NCBI GenBank assembly: GCA_022511425.1
Contig: JAFLRO010000018.1
Location: 1-41,484, forward strand
DNA from: Acetatifactor sp.
Lineage (GTDB): Bacteria; Bacillota; Clostridia; Lachnospirales; Lachnospiraceae
DNA: 41,484 nucleotides
Direction of reading: 5' to 3'
Positions 8,101 through 16,969 of this stretch are shown piece after piece (the stretch's first letter is position 1; the number at the start of each line of letters is the position of its first letter). The translations under genes and the position numbers were made by a program. The notes below the pieces were generated by a model. That model made no database searches, had not been told where the DNA came from, and was given only the letters and a program-made list of their open reading frames with translations.

Positions 8101-9378
8101 ATGAAGGTATTGATCATTGGCGGAGGAGGCAGAGAGCACGCCATCGCGGTTTCAATGAGCAAGAGCAGTCGGGTGGATAAGCTCTACTGCGTGCCCGGAA
8201 ATGCAGGTATTGCACAGATTGCTGAGTGTGAGCCTTCCATCGGCGTCATGGAGTTTGACAAGATTATTGCCTATGCAAAAGAAAAAGCTGTGGATTTGGT
8301 GTTCGTAGCACCGGACGATCCTCTGGTGGGCGGTCTGGTAGACGAGTTGAAAGCCGCAGGTTTCCGGGTATTCGGGCCAGATAAGAAAGCTGCCATTCTG
8401 GAAGGCAGCAAGGCATTCTCCAAAGACCTGATGAAAAAGTACCATATTCCCACAGCTGCCTATGAGACCTTTGATGATCCTGATAAGGCGCTTACCTATC
8501 TTGAGACGGCAAAAATGCCCATTGTTTTGAAGGCGGACGGACTTGCCCTGGGTAAGGGCGTGTTGATCTGCAACACCCTGGAGGAAGCAAAAGCGGGAGT
8601 CCGGGAGATTATGCTGGATAAGCATTTCGGCGATGCGGGAAACCGCATGGTCATAGAGGAGTTTATGACAGGTCGGGAGGTGTCCGTGCTATCCTTTGTG
8701 GACGGCAGGACGATCAAGCCCATGACATCCGCCCAGGATCACAAGAGGGCGTTGGACGGCGATCAGGGTCTAAATACCGGCGGTATGGGGAATTTTTCTC
8801 CCAGTCCCTTCTATACGGAGGAAGTGGATGAATTCTGTAAGAAATACATCTATCAACCCACTGTGGACGCCATGGCAGCAGAAGGCAGGGAGTTCAAGGG
8901 TGTGATTTTCTTTGGACTGATGCTGACGCCGGAAGGCCCCAGGGTGCTGGAGTACAATGCCCGGTTCGGGGATCCTGAGGCGCAGGTGGTGTTGTGCAGG
9001 ATGAAAAATGATATACTTGATGTGGTGGATGCCTGCATCGACGGGAACTTAGATCAGGTAGATCTGCAGTTTGAGGACAATGCGGCAGTCTGTGTGGTGT
9101 TAGCCAGTGACGGCTATCCCGTATCATACAAGAAAGGTTATGAGATCACGGGGCTGGAGAGCTTTAAAGGAAAAGAGGATTACTATTGCTTCCATGCAGG
9201 GAGTAAGTTTGATGATGAAGGACGGATTGTTACAAACGGAGGACGGGTGCTGGGAGTGACTGCCAAGGGAGCTACGCTGCGGGAAGCCAGAGCGAAAGCG
9301 TATGAGGCTGTAGAGTGGGTTTCCTTTGCGAACAAGTATATGCGCCATGACATCGGAAAAGCCATTGATGAGGCTTGA
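8101..9378 (+). CDS. purD: Phosphoribosylamine-glycine ligase (GAR synthetase)
   Basis: PurD joins phosphoribosylamine and glycine using ATP. The 425-residue protein has the N-terminal GGGGREHAI loop (7-15), the ATP-grasp lid and Lys region MPIVLKADGLALGKGV, the substrate segment GGMGNFSP, and the metal-binding EYNARFGDPEAQVV. Length and domain order are normal. It follows purN after 85 bases holding no gene; the short purine-rich GGAAAGAGGG is the probable ribosome site. Probably the last purine gene of this operon, although the two next genes are close enough to be cotranscribed. Confidence 0.97.
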   Translation: MKVLIIGGGGREHAIAVSMSKSSRVDKLYCVPGNAGIAQIAECEPSIGVMEFDKIIAYAKEKAVDLVFVAPDDPLVGGLVDELKAAGFRVFGPDKKAAILEGSKAFSKDLMKKYHIPTAAYETFDDPDKALTYLETAKMPIVLKADGLALGKGVLICNTLEEAKAGVREIMLDKHFGDAGNRMVIEEFMTGREVSVLSFVDGRTIKPMTSAQDHKRALDGDQGLNTGGMGNFSPSPFYTEEVDEFCKKYIYQPTVDAMAAEGREFKGVIFFGLMLTPEGPRVLEYNARFGDPEAQVVLCRMKNDILDVVDACIDGNLDQVDLQFEDNAAVCVVLASDGYPVSYKKGYEITGLESFKGKEDYYCFHAGSKFDDEGRIVTNGGRVLGVTAKGATLREARAKAYEAVEWVSFANKYMRHDIGKAIDEA

Positions 9379-9423
9379 GTTTTTGCCTGAAAGGCCGGGA
9401 GATGGCGGACAGGAGGTATTGCT

Positions 9424-9879
9424 ATGGATGTGGAACGTTTGCTGATGACGGATACTTATAATATTCCCCGGGAATGTGAAAAGTGCGGCGGTGTAATGGT
9501 CTTTCAAGGGCTCGGCGAGTATAAATGTGAGAAATGCGGCGAGCTGGCATATGATGACTACGGCAAGGTGAGGGGCTATATTGAAGAGCACAGAGGTGCT
9601 ACGGCGGCACAGGTCGAGGAAGCTATTGGCGTATCTCAGAAGACTATCCGTCGTCTTCTCAAGGAGGGACGTCTGGAAGTGGCAGAAGGTTCCAGAATGT
9701 TTCTAAGGTGTGAAGTCTGCGGCAAAGACATCCGCTCTGGCCGGTATTGTCCGGAATGCGAGGTAAAGATGCACCGCAGTCTGGAGGAGAGGCAGAGAGA
9801 ATTTGCCCGCAAGAATATGCAGGGCTTCAGTATGGGTCAGAAGGGTGATGAGGGACAAAAGCGTTTTACCAGACATTGA
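9424..9879 (+). CDS. Zinc-ribbon and winged-helix protein (YvyF/TIGR03826-like)
   Basis: The 151-residue protein has two CxxC...CxxC zinc-ribbon modules: CEKCGGVMVFQGLGEYKCEKCG near residues 18-39 and CEVCGKDIRSGRYCPEC near 98-114. Between them is a helix-turn-helix (AAQVEEAIGVSQKTIRRLLKEGRLEVAEG). The architecture resembles the YvyF/TIGR03826 'flagellar operon protein' type, but no flagellar gene is near, so that name should not be taken as a function. The tail (SLEERQREFARKNMQGF) is helical and charged. ATG 9424 follows AGGAGG (9411-9416). The gene sits 45 bases after purD and 36 bases before the SH3 protein, consistent with readthrough. Probably binds nucleic acid; role unknown. Confidence 0.65.
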   Translation: MDVERLLMTDTYNIPRECEKCGGVMVFQGLGEYKCEKCGELAYDDYGKVRGYIEEHRGATAAQVEEAIGVSQKTIRRLLKEGRLEVAEGSRMFLRCEVCGKDIRSGRYCPECEVKMHRSLEERQREFARKNMQGFSMGQKGDEGQKRFTRH

Positions 9880-9915
9880 CTGATTATTGATAAACAGGAG
9901 AGAAGGGAAAGCATT

Positions 9916-11364
9916 ATGAAGAAGACGAAAGAGTTACATGAGTTACAAGCAGGCAGGCTATTGCGTATGGCTGTATGTACCATAGGTTTGGTATTGTCTC
10001 TGTCGCTGTTTGGCGGACATTTCTCCATCGTGAGCCATGCTGAGAGTGCAGGAAAGATTACAGCCAGCGGTGGTGCTAAAGTTCGAAGTTCTGCCAGCGC
10101 CAGTGCAAGTACACTGACCAGTTATCCAAAGGATACAGTGATATCCATTCGAAGCCAGATAAAGGCCAGTGATGGCTATACTTGGTATGAGGTTTGGGTG
10201 ACGGCTGACTCGTTAGGCTATATCCGGTCGGATCTGGTTGAGATCACGGATGGTACCACACCTCCTACATCTACAGAGGTATCGCCATCCACACCGTCAC
10301 CTACCAACAATAACCAGTCTCCGGCAGAAGTTACTGCGGTGAATCCTATCAGTGCAACTGTCACAGGAGGCGGAAGCGGTGGTGTCAGAATCCGCAGCAA
10401 TGCATCTACAAACAGCCGGATTGTCACTACTGTTAACAATGATCTGGCTCTGACTGTTACCGGACAAGCAAACAGCCTGGACAGAGATAATAAGGTGTGG
10501 TATGAGGTGAACTTTTACTCCAATGGAGCAGAGATAACAGGATTTATCCGTTCCGATTTTGTTCGGCTTTCCGGAGACCTGACACCTTACACACCGCCTG
10601 AGGATACGGAACCTGAGCCCGGCATTGATGAGGGGACAACAGAGCCTGAACAGAATACTCCGGAGCTTAAGGCATATGATACGCTGAATCAGAATGGTGT
10701 CTGGTATCTTCTTACACCTGAAGATCCAATACATGGCTATGACATTGAAGATTTGCTGAAAAAACTAAATGAATATCCCGAATTGTATGAAAAAAGTCAA
10801 AAGGATGTAAAGTCTCAGAAAGTGGTGATAGTGCTTCTGGTGTTCCTTCTGGTGGCAGCTGCAGGAGGTGTTGGGTTCCTGATATTCAAGATTAGGGATA
10901 TGATGGATTCCGCTTACTTTAATCAGGTTGAGAATGAGACGATTCGCAGAAGGAGCGAGCAGAGAGGTCCGGGAGGCCGCACGATGCCGACTGTGGGATC
11001 AGATAGAAAGGGAATGGCTCAGGGCCAGAGACCTTCAGGAGCACCTCAAGGCCAGAGACCTTCAGGAGCACCTCAGAGCCAGAGACCTTCAGGAGCGCCT
11101 CAAGGCCAGAGACCTTCAGGAGCGCCTCAGGGTCAGAGACCAGCAGGAGCGCCTCAGGGTCAGAGACCTTCAGGAGCGTCACAAGGTCAGAGACCTTCAG
11201 GAGCACCCCAGGGTCAGAAACCTGCGGGAGCGCCTCAAGGCCAGAGACCCGCAGGAGCATCTCAGGGTCAGAGTACATCCAGTCAGAAGCCCAAGAATTT
11301 TATGTCTGAAGATGATGAGTTTGAGTTTGAGTTTTTAAACTATGAGGGTGAGGACGAGAAATAA
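9916..11364 (+). CDS. Membrane-anchored SH3-domain protein with 9-residue repeat tail
   Basis: The 482-residue protein starts with a signal sequence (RLLRMAVCTIGLVLSLSLFGG, about 14-34; possible cleavage after SHA). Two bacterial SH3 domains follow: about 46-115 (GGAKVRSSASASASTLTSYPKDT...WYEVWV...GYIRSDLVEI) and about 148-225 (GGVRIRSNASTNSRIVTTV...WYEVNF...GFIRSDFVRL). These usually bind cell-wall peptides. A linker rich in P, T and E leads to a membrane helix (VVIVLLVFLLVAAAGGVGFLIF, about 302-325). The C-terminal ~155 residues, predicted cytoplasmic, carry nine GQRPSGAPQ-type repeats and an acidic end (EDDEFEFEF). Start ATG 9916 follows GGAGAGAAGGGAAAG. A terminator follows. It may link the wall to a cytoplasmic partner; that is inference. 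Confidence 0.75.
   Translation: MKKTKELHELQAGRLLRMAVCTIGLVLSLSLFGGHFSIVSHAESAGKITASGGAKVRSSASASASTLTSYPKDTVISIRSQIKASDGYTWYEVWVTADSLGYIRSDLVEITDGTTPPTSTEVSPSTPSPTNNNQSPAEVTAVNPISATVTGGGSGGVRIRSNASTNSRIVTTVNNDLALTVTGQANSLDRDNKVWYEVNFYSNGAEITGFIRSDFVRLSGDLTPYTPPEDTEPEPGIDEGTTEPEQNTPELKAYDTLNQNGVWYLLTPEDPIHGYDIEDLLKKLNEYPELYEKSQKDVKSQKVVIVLLVFLLVAAAGGVGFLIFKIRDMMDSAYFNQVENETIRRRSEQRGPGGRTMPTVGSDRKGMAQGQRPSGAPQGQRPSGAPQSQRPSGAPQGQRPSGAPQGQRPAGAPQGQRPSGASQGQRPSGAPQGQKPAGAPQGQRPAGASQGQSTSSQKPKNFMSEDDEFEFEFLNYEGEDEK
11023..11265 (+). repeat. Nine 27-bp tandem coding repeats
   Basis: Nine in-frame 27-bp units encode GQRPSGAPQ with small changes (SQ for GQ, A for S, K for R). The units are strongly conserved at DNA level, so copy number probably varies between strains. 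They are not CRISPR repeats: there are no spacers and the units are coding. Confidence 0.9.
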
Positions 11365-11394
11365 TTCATCCTATAAAATGGTATAGAGTGGTAA

Positions 11395-11442
11395 GGGAGA
11401 GGATACTCTTAAAGGAGTGGCCTCTCCCTTTTACGGTTTTTA
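11395..11442 (+). terminator. Rho-independent terminator
   Basis: GGGAGAGG (11395-11402) pairs with CCTCTCCC (11421-11428), with an inner ACTC/GAGT pairing, followed by TTTTACGGTTTTT. It closes the SH3-protein transcript. Confidence 0.85.
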
Positions 11443-11450
11443 GGGTTCCA

Positions 11451-11508
11451 ATACCCCGCAGCCATGCTGTGTTTCAAACCTGATATATGTCAACTTGCTG
11501 CGGGGTAT
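11451..11508. repeat. Imperfectly spaced palindrome with TGCGGGGTATTT motif
   Basis: ATACCCCGCAG (11451-11461) and CTGCGGGGTAT (11498-11508) form a perfect 11-bp inverted repeat with a 36-base loop. It lies directly before the GntR/clpC promoter. The motif TTGMTGCGGGGTATTTGA recurs at 5631-5648, and diverged forms are at 15130-15146 and 19214-19231, all intergenic. Confidence 0.65.
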
Positions 11509-11515
11509 TTGACTG

Positions 11516-11544
11516 TTGACACCACTGGATGTCTGTTATAATAT
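11516..11544 (+). promoter_or_regulatory. Sigma-A promoter of the GntR-clpC unit
   Basis: TTGACA (11516-11521) is followed by TATAATATAGATAT. The best -10 choices are TATAAT (11537-11542, 15-base spacer) or TAATAT (11539-11544, 17-base spacer). The leader of about 100 bases contains no CtsR-type heptad repeat that I can recognise. Confidence 0.7.
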
Positions 11545-11650
11545 AGATATAACAATCAGGGAGCCCATTTAATCTTTACTCGCCATAAATTGGCAGAATG
11601 AGAGAATGTTTGGAAAGAGACCGCAAATGGTGGGCTTAGGGGTGTAAATT

Positions 11651-12019
11651 ATGATCATTGAGATTGATTTTAACAGTGATGAAGCGCTCTATCTACAGCT
11701 GCGCAACCAAATCATTATGGGAATTGCCACCTCTCAGTTCCACGAGGGAGACTCCCTACCCAGCGTGCGACAGCTTGCGGAATTGGTTGGAATCAACATG
11801 CATACTGTGAACAAGGCTTATACTGTGCTGAAGCAGGAGGGCTATGTGAAAGTGGACCGCAGACGGGGAGCTGTGATTGCTGTGGATGCCGACAAGATGC
11901 GGACGTTGACAGAACTGAAAAAACAGCTCCAGGTCATTCTGGCTGAGAGCAGTTGTAAAAATATTTCCAGAGAAGAGATACACGAACTGATTGAGGAAAT
12001 ATATGAGGATTATAAATAA
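11651..12019 (+). CDS. GntR-family regulator, YtrA-like short form
   Basis: This 122-residue protein has an N-terminal GntR winged helix: ALYLQLRNQIIMGIATSQFHEGDSLPSVRQLAELVGINMHTVNKAYTVLKQEGYV (about 12-66), then RRGAVIAV as the wing. The short helical C-terminus (75-122) is typical of the YtrA subfamily, which lacks a large effector domain. ATG 11651 follows AGGGGTG (11639-11645). YtrA regulators usually sit ahead of ABC transporter genes. Here the next gene, 41 bases on, is clpC, so it may control the clpC unit; that is inference. The usual CtsR, McsA and McsB genes of Firmicutes clpC operons are absent here. Confidence 0.88.
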   Translation: MIIEIDFNSDEALYLQLRNQIIMGIATSQFHEGDSLPSVRQLAELVGINMHTVNKAYTVLKQEGYVKVDRRRGAVIAVDADKMRTLTELKKQLQVILAESSCKNISREEIHELIEEIYEDYK

Positions 12020-12060
12020 TTTAAGATAAAGCAGACGTACACTTTGGATTGGAGGACAAA

Positions 12061-14499
12061 ATGCAGTCACAATTTACGGACAGGGCGCAGGAAGCCCTGA
12101 ATCTTGCTGCGAAGTGCGCCAGGAGTCTGAAGCAGGGCTATGTGGGCACGGAACATATTTTGGTAGGACTTTTAAAGGAGCCGGGCGGGGTAGCCCATAA
12201 GGTACTGGCAGACAACAGTGTGGACGTGTCCCAGGTACAGGATATGATACAGGAGCTCATTGCTTTTGAGAACGGCGTGAGTCTGCGGGAGCGGGAAGGA
12301 TATTCTCCCAGAGCCCGGAAGGTGCTGGAGGAGGCACACAGACAGGCTGCCAGATTTGGCCAGAAAGCTACGGGTACAGAGCATATCCTGATGGCACTGA
12401 TCAAAGAGGGAGAGAATGTGGCAGTCCGACTGTTGAATACAATCGGAGCCAACGTACAGAAGATTTATGTTGATACATTGATTGCCATAGGACAGGACGG
12501 AAACCTTTACAAAGAAGATCTTGGCAGAAAACCGACAGGCCGACAAAAGGCCACTACCTTGAGTCAGTACAGCAGGGATCTCACTGCCATGGCAAGAGAG
12601 GGCAAGCTTGATCCCGTCATTGGCAGGGAGGATGAGATTCGCCGACTTGTGCAGATCTTGAGCCGCCGAACCAAGAATAATCCTTGTCTCATCGGTGAAC
12701 CCGGCGTGGGAAAGACAGCAGTGGTGGAAGGATTGGCGCTGCGGATCGTAGAGGGCAAGGTGCCGTTTACAGTCAAGGATAAGCGGGTGCTGACTCTGGA
12801 TCTGTCGGGCATGGTGGCGGGAAGTAAGTACCGCGGCGAGTTTGAGGAGCGAATCAAGAGAGTGATCAAAGAGGTCATAGATGACGGTAATGTGATCCTG
12901 TTTTTAGATGAGCTGCACACATTGATTGGTGCAGGAGGCGCTGAGGGCGCTATCGATGCCTCCAATATTTTGAAGCCTTCTCTGGCAAGAGGGGAGCTTC
13001 AGATGATCGGAGCAACAACCATTGCGGAATACCGCAAATATATTGAGAAGGATGCTGCTTTGGAACGCAGATTCCAGCCAGTGAATGTGGAGGAACCCAC
13101 CGAGGAGGAGGCTATCCGCATTCTGGAGGGCATCAAGGGAAAATACGAGGATCATCATCAGGTGATGATCACACCGGAGGCGGTGGATTCGGCAGTCAGA
13201 CTGTCCGCCCGGTATATTAACGATAGAAATCTGCCGGATAAGGCTATTGATTTGATTGATGAGGCAGCAGCCAGCACCAGGCTCCGTGCCATGGATATGC
13301 CGGAGAAGCAGAAAGAACTGCTGGATCAGATCAAGAAGATGGATCTGCAGATTGAGCGGTCCATCCGTATGGAAGCGTTCACTCAGGCAGCAGAAATCAA
13401 ACGGAATCAGGATGAACTGGTGAAAAAACATAAACGGATGGTAAAGCGTTTGGAAAATAACGAGTCCAACAAGCGCTACACGGTCGGGGAAAATGAGATT
13501 GCCGAGGTTGTGGCCATGTGGACAAAGATTCCGGTACAAAAGCTGGCTCAAAAGGAAAGTGAGCGGCTGCTTAAACTGGAGAGCATCCTGCACAAGCGTG
13601 TCATCGGTCAGGAGGAAGCGGTAAAAGCTGTGGCAAGAGCTATGCGCAGAGGCCGCGTGGGATTGAAAGATCCAAAGAGACCCATCGGTTCCTTCCTGTT
13701 TTTAGGACCCACCGGCGTAGGTAAGACGGAGCTTTCCAAGGCGCTGGCGGAGGCTATGTTTGGCTCAGAGGATGCCATCATCCGGGTAGATATGTCCGAG
13801 TATATGGAGGGGCACTCCGTATCCAAAATGATTGGTTCGCCTCCGGGATATGTGGGCTTTGAGGAGGGTGGCCAGCTCAGTGAGAAGGTGCGCAGGAATC
13901 CTTATTCCGTAGTACTCTTTGACGAGATTGAGAAAGCTCATCCCGATGTATTCAACATTTTGCTCCAGGTGCTGGATGACGGTCATATTACCGATTCCAA
14001 GGGGCGAAAGGTCAGCTTTAAGAACACTGTGCTGATCATGACTTCCAATGCAGGAGCCCAGCGGATCGTGGATCCAAAGAACTTGGGATTTGCCACGGGA
14101 AATGACGCCAAGCGAGATTATGAGAAGATGAAGTCAGGCGTCATGGAGGAAGTCAAGAAGAGCTTCAAACCGGAATTCATCAACAGAATTGACGAGATCA
14201 TTGTATTCCATCAGCTGAGCAGTGAGAACATGAAGGAAATCGTCAGTCTGCTGGCTTCCGATCTGTATAAGCGTTGTGAGGCGCAGATGGATATCCATCT
14301 GTCTATGACGGCAGCTTTGAAGGAGCATTTGGTTAAAAAATATGCGGATAACAAGATGGGAGCACGGCCGTTGAAACGGGCGATTCAATCGGTGGTGGAG
14401 GATGCGTTGGCGGAAGAGATTCTCATGAAAAAGATCCAGCCGGGGGATGTGGTTTCGGCGGGATTTAAGAATGAGAAGGTTACGTTTGCGGTAAAGTGA
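12061..14499 (+). CDS. clpC: ATP-dependent Clp protease ATPase subunit ClpC
   Basis: ClpC is the AAA+ unfoldase that feeds damaged or tagged proteins to ClpP and acts in stress response. The 812-residue protein contains two N-terminal Clp repeats (about 1-145), AAA1 with Walker A GEPGVGKT (212-219) and [17 protein letters not shown], a UVR/coiled-coil middle segment (about 410-450), and AAA2 with GPTGVGKT (549-556) and [12 protein letters not shown], ending in the D2-small domain. ATG 12061 behind GGAGG (12051-12055) is the start; the upstream in-frame TTG overlaps that site. The order GntR-clpC-small protein-radA partly matches the clpC-radA synteny of other Firmicutes. Without McsB nearby, arginine-phosphate targeting cannot be assumed. 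Confidence 0.96.
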   Translation: MQSQFTDRAQEALNLAAKCARSLKQGYVGTEHILVGLLKEPGGVAHKVLADNSVDVSQVQDMIQELIAFENGVSLREREGYSPRARKVLEEAHRQAARFGQKATGTEHILMALIKEGENVAVRLLNTIGANVQKIYVDTLIAIGQDGNLYKEDLGRKPTGRQKATTLSQYSRDLTAMAREGKLDPVIGREDEIRRLVQILSRRTKNNPCLIGEPGVGKTAVVEGLALRIVEGKVPFTVKDKRVLTLDLSGMVAGSKYRGEFEERIKRVIKEVIDDGNVILFLDELHTLIGAGGAEGAIDASNILKPSLARGELQMIGATTIAEYRKYIEKDAALERRFQPVNVEEPTEEEAIRILEGIKGKYEDHHQVMITPEAVDSAVRLSARYINDRNLPDKAIDLIDEAAASTRLRAMDMPEKQKELLDQIKKMDLQIERSIRMEAFTQAAEIKRNQDELVKKHKRMVKRLENNESNKRYTVGENEIAEVVAMWTKIPVQKLAQKESERLLKLESILHKRVIGQEEAVKAVARAMRRGRVGLKDPKRPIGSFLFLGPTGVGKTELSKALAEAMFGSEDAIIRVDMSEYMEGHSVSKMIGSPPGYVGFEEGGQLSEKVRRNPYSVVLFDEIEKAHPDVFNILLQVLDDGHITDSKGRKVSFKNTVLIMTSNAGAQRIVDPKNLGFATGNDAKRDYEKMKSGVMEEVKKSFKPEFINRIDEIIVFHQLSSENMKEIVSLLASDLYKRCEAQMDIHLSMTAALKEHLVKKYADNKMGARPLKRAIQSVVEDALAEEILMKKIQPGDVVSAGFKNEKVTFAVK

Positions 14500-14611
14500 T
14501 TTGTTGCTGTTCTCAGTTAGGTTTCCACGAGTGACGGCAGCGTGTGGCAGGTAATCGTGTGTGAACAGTAGCTAACTGTTATTTTACGAATGGATGAGGG
14601 TTTAACAACAC

Positions 14612-14640
14612 TTGCAGAAAAATGGTATAGTTGATATAAT
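14612..14640 (+). promoter_or_regulatory. Sigma-A promoter before the small conserved gene
   Basis: TTGCAG (14612-14617) and TATAAT (14635-14640) are separated by 17 bases. A weak hairpin (AACAGT/ACTGTT, 14564-14580) between clpC and this promoter could end the clpC transcript. Confidence 0.7.
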
Positions 14641-14696
14641 GGGGTTGTAGCTTCAATATGAGCGACCAAGCTACGAAAGAACAGGAGGATACGCGA

Positions 14697-15110
14697 ATGG
14701 CAGTCGTAGAAGAACTGCTCCGCAGTGAGGCGGACGGTACCATAAGCTTTGGCAACCACAAGTTGGAGCAGAAGGCAAAGGTGGAGGATTTTGAACACGC
14801 TGGAGATTTGTTGAAGGTAAAGACCTTCCGTGAGATTACAAAGCTGGAGAAGAACGGCATGTTTCTTTATGAGTCCGTGCCGGGAACCAGTGTGGTGGGT
14901 TTTCTTGAAAAGGAGAACGGCGTGGAGTTCACCGTGGAAGGCGCTGAAGATGCCCAGATCACCATTGGATTGATGGAGGATACGGAGTATGAAGTTTTTG
15001 TGGGAGGCTCCAGCATTGGAACCATGAAGACCGGGCTGAGTGGAAAGCTTTCTTTGAGTGTGGAGTTGGAGGCTGTCGGAGAAGTATCCGTAAAGGTGGT
15101 AGAGGCTTAG
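14697..15110 (+). CDS. Conserved Lachnospiraceae protein, often named endosialidase
   Basis: The 137-residue protein begins at ATG 14697 behind a perfect AGGAGG (14683-14688); an in-frame ATG at 14658 lies before that site and is less likely. It is acidic and rich in beta strands: DGTISFGNHKLEQKAKVEDFEHAGDLLKVKTFREITKLEKNGMFLYESVPGT, then FTVEGAEDAQITIGLMEDTEYEVFVGG and a final strand-rich end. Similar proteins in Lachnospiraceae are, from memory, annotated 'endosialidase'. The small size and lack of a signal peptide or catalytic pocket make that name doubtful. It has its own promoter and lies between clpC and radA. Confidence 0.75.
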   Translation: MAVVEELLRSEADGTISFGNHKLEQKAKVEDFEHAGDLLKVKTFREITKLEKNGMFLYESVPGTSVVGFLEKENGVEFTVEGAEDAQITIGLMEDTEYEVFVGGSSIGTMKTGLSGKLSLSVELEAVGEVSVKVVEA

Positions 15111-15201
15111 GGGCAAATACTCCATCAATTTGCTGCGGGATATTTGTAGGATAGATGTTTTGGGCTTTTATGGCCCGTGAGATCAGTTTGTAAGAGGAAC
15201 A

Positions 15202-15226
15202 CGCCGGGAGCATCAGTTTCCCGGCG
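15202..15226 (+). terminator. GC-rich hairpin between the small gene and radA
   Basis: CGCCGGG (15202-15208) and CCCGGCG (15220-15226) form a 7-bp stem with an 11-base loop. The following TTCTCAGT is a poor U-tract, so termination is uncertain. A diverged TGCTGCGGGATATTTG motif lies just upstream (15131-15146). Confidence 0.4.
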
Positions 15227-15266
15227 TTCTCAGTGTACGCCCGGCAATAAGCGCTTCATGGCAAAA

Positions 15267-15306
15267 GAAAGTATTGGTGCTGCCAAATGAAAGTATTGAT
15301 GCTGCC
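15267..15306. repeat. 18-bp direct repeat before radA
   Basis: GAAAGTATTGGTGCTGCC (15267-15284) is repeated at 15289-15306 with one change (A for the second G after ATT). The 22-base offset is about two helical turns. It may be an operator or only a local duplication. Confidence 0.5.
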
Positions 15307-15345
15307 GAAGGGGAACTTAAGGTTTTGGGCGGAAGGGGAGGAAAC

Positions 15346-16731
15346 ATGGCAAAAGGTAAAAACAGCACAGTCTTTTTCTGTCAGGGCTGCGGCTATGAAT
15401 CCACGAAGTGGATGGGGCAGTGCCCCGGCTGCAAAGAGTGGAATGCTTTTGTGGAAGAGACAATCAGCAAGTCACCCTATGCGGGCATGAATCCTACCCA
15501 GGGGACGGGGCACGGCAGGGGAGCAAAGGCTCAGCCCAGCGTGCTGTCTGAAATCCAGATCCGCAGTGAGAATAGAATCTCCACGGGTATCGGGGAACTG
15601 GACAGAGTGCTGGGAGGCGGTATTGTGCAGGGATCGTTGACTCTGGTGGGCGGCGATCCGGGTATCGGAAAGTCCACATTGCTCTTACAGGTGTGCCGCA
15701 ATCTGTCTGCGGAGGGACACAAGATATTGTACATATCGGGGGAAGAATCCCTGTCGCAGATCAAGATGCGGGCTGACCGAATCGGTCAATTTACAGATCA
15801 AATGCTGTTATTATGCGAGACCAACCTCGATGAGATAGCGGAGGTAATTCGGACCAAGAAACCGGAGACGGTGGTCATTGACTCCATTCAGACTATGTAT
15901 AACGAAAATGTGTCTGCGGCTCCGGGCAGTGTCTCCCAGGTACGAGAGTCAACGGGTATCTTGCTTCAACTGGCAAAAGGGCTGGGAGTGTCCGTGCTCA
16001 TTGTGGGGCATGTGACCAAGGAGGGGACTGTGGCAGGCCCCAGGGTGCTGGAGCATATGGTGGATGCGGTGTTGTATTTTGAAGGTGACAGACATGCCTC
16101 CTACCGGATTCTGCGGGGTGTGAAGAACCGTTTTGGTTCCACCAATGAGATTGGTGTATTTGAGATGCAGGAACAGGGATTGACCGAAGTACTCAATGCC
16201 TCGGAATACATGTTGAGCGGCAGGCCGGAGAATGCCAGTGGCTCAGTGGTGGCCTGCACCATGGAGGGCACAAGGCCGTTGCTGGTGGAGATACAGGCGC
16301 TGGTCTGCCACAGTAACTTCGGAATTCCCAGAAGGCAGACTACGGGCACGGATTTCAACAGAGTAAACCTCTTGATGGCGGTGCTGGAGAAGCGCTCAGG
16401 GATGCAGCTTGCCTCCTGCGATGCCTATGTGAACATTACCGGCGGCATGAAAATTCAGGAGCCTGCTGTGGATCTGGGGATTGTATTGGCGGTACTGTCC
16501 AGCTTCAAGAATCAGGCGCTGAATCAGAAGCTGGTAGCCTTCGGAGAGGTGGGATTAAGCGGTGAAATCCGGGCGGTGAGTCAGGCCAGACAGCGGGTGG
16601 CGGAGGCGGAAAAACTTGGCTTCGAGACCTGTGTGGTACCCTATGTATGTGCGGAAGACTGCCGGAAGAACTGTGGTATTGAGATAATCGGAGTAAAGAC
16701 GGTGCAGGAGGTCATTGACCGGCTGTTTTGA
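15346..16731 (+). CDS. radA: DNA repair protein RadA (Sms)
   Basis: RadA is a RecA-related, DnaB-like ATPase that helps branch migration in recombinational repair. The 461-residue protein has the N-terminal C4 zinc finger (C12, C15, C26, C29), Walker A GGDPGIGKST (102-111), the RadA-specific KNRFGSTNEIGVFEM motif, and a C-terminal Lon-like domain. ATG 15346 follows GGGGAGG and gives the normal family start MAKGKNSTVFFCQGCGYES; the frame is open further upstream but without support. The gene lies downstream of clpC as in other Firmicutes. A disA gene, often next, is not present; tRNA-Trp follows. Confidence 0.97.
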   Translation: MAKGKNSTVFFCQGCGYESTKWMGQCPGCKEWNAFVEETISKSPYAGMNPTQGTGHGRGAKAQPSVLSEIQIRSENRISTGIGELDRVLGGGIVQGSLTLVGGDPGIGKSTLLLQVCRNLSAEGHKILYISGEESLSQIKMRADRIGQFTDQMLLLCETNLDEIAEVIRTKKPETVVIDSIQTMYNENVSAAPGSVSQVRESTGILLQLAKGLGVSVLIVGHVTKEGTVAGPRVLEHMVDAVLYFEGDRHASYRILRGVKNRFGSTNEIGVFEMQEQGLTEVLNASEYMLSGRPENASGSVVACTMEGTRPLLVEIQALVCHSNFGIPRRQTTGTDFNRVNLLMAVLEKRSGMQLASCDAYVNITGGMKIQEPAVDLGIVLAVLSSFKNQALNQKLVAFGEVGLSGEIRAVSQARQRVAEAEKLGFETCVVPYVCAEDCRKNCGIEIIGVKTVQEVIDRLF

Positions 16732-16790
16732 TGAGATTTTTTGAGGCTGGCTATTGAATATGGGCAAATAGATGAAAATGAAAATATCTC

Positions 16791-16820
16791 TTGCAGACTT
16801 ACCCTGCTCTGTGTTATAAT
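16791..16820 (+). promoter_or_regulatory. tRNA-Trp promoter
   Basis: TTGCAG (16791-16796) and TATAAT (16815-16820), spacer 18, end 27 bases before the mature tRNA. Confidence 0.7.
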
Positions 16821-16847
16821 GACTTTCGTCGGTGATGATGCAGACAC

Positions 16848-16918
16848 AGGGGAATAGTACAGTGGTAGTGCGGCGGTCTCCAAAACCGTAAACGGGAGTT
16901 CGAGCCTCTCTTCCCCTG
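16848..16918 (+). tRNA. tRNA-Trp (anticodon CCA)
   Basis: The 71-nt cloverleaf has acceptor arms AGGGGAA (16848-16854) and TTCCCCT (16911-16917) with discriminator G. The D arm is GTAC...GTGC. The anticodon stem is GCGGT/ACCGT with loop CTCCAAA, whose middle triplet CCA reads UGG. The T loop is TTCGAGC. CCA is not encoded. It has its own promoter and terminator. It marks the left border of the accessory block, although no duplicated tRNA 3' end is found at the right side. Confidence 0.93.
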
Positions 16919-16920
16919 CT

Positions 16921-16969
16921 GGGGCTTAAAATGCTTAGAATAGGCATTTTAAGCCCTTTTTTCTTTTTC
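16921..16969 (+). terminator. Terminator of tRNA-Trp
   Basis: GGGCTTAAAATGC (16922-16934) and GCATTTTAAGCCC (16944-16956) form a perfect 13-bp stem, followed by TTTTTTCTTTTT. Confidence 0.93.

Noticed and set aside
11023..11265. Regular 27-bp repeats as a CRISPR array
   Set aside because: The units are contiguous, without spacers, and lie in frame inside the SH3-protein gene.
10928..11338. Alternate-frame product rich in RDLQEHL repeats
   Set aside because: It is only the +1 reading of the 27-bp repeats in the SH3-protein gene.
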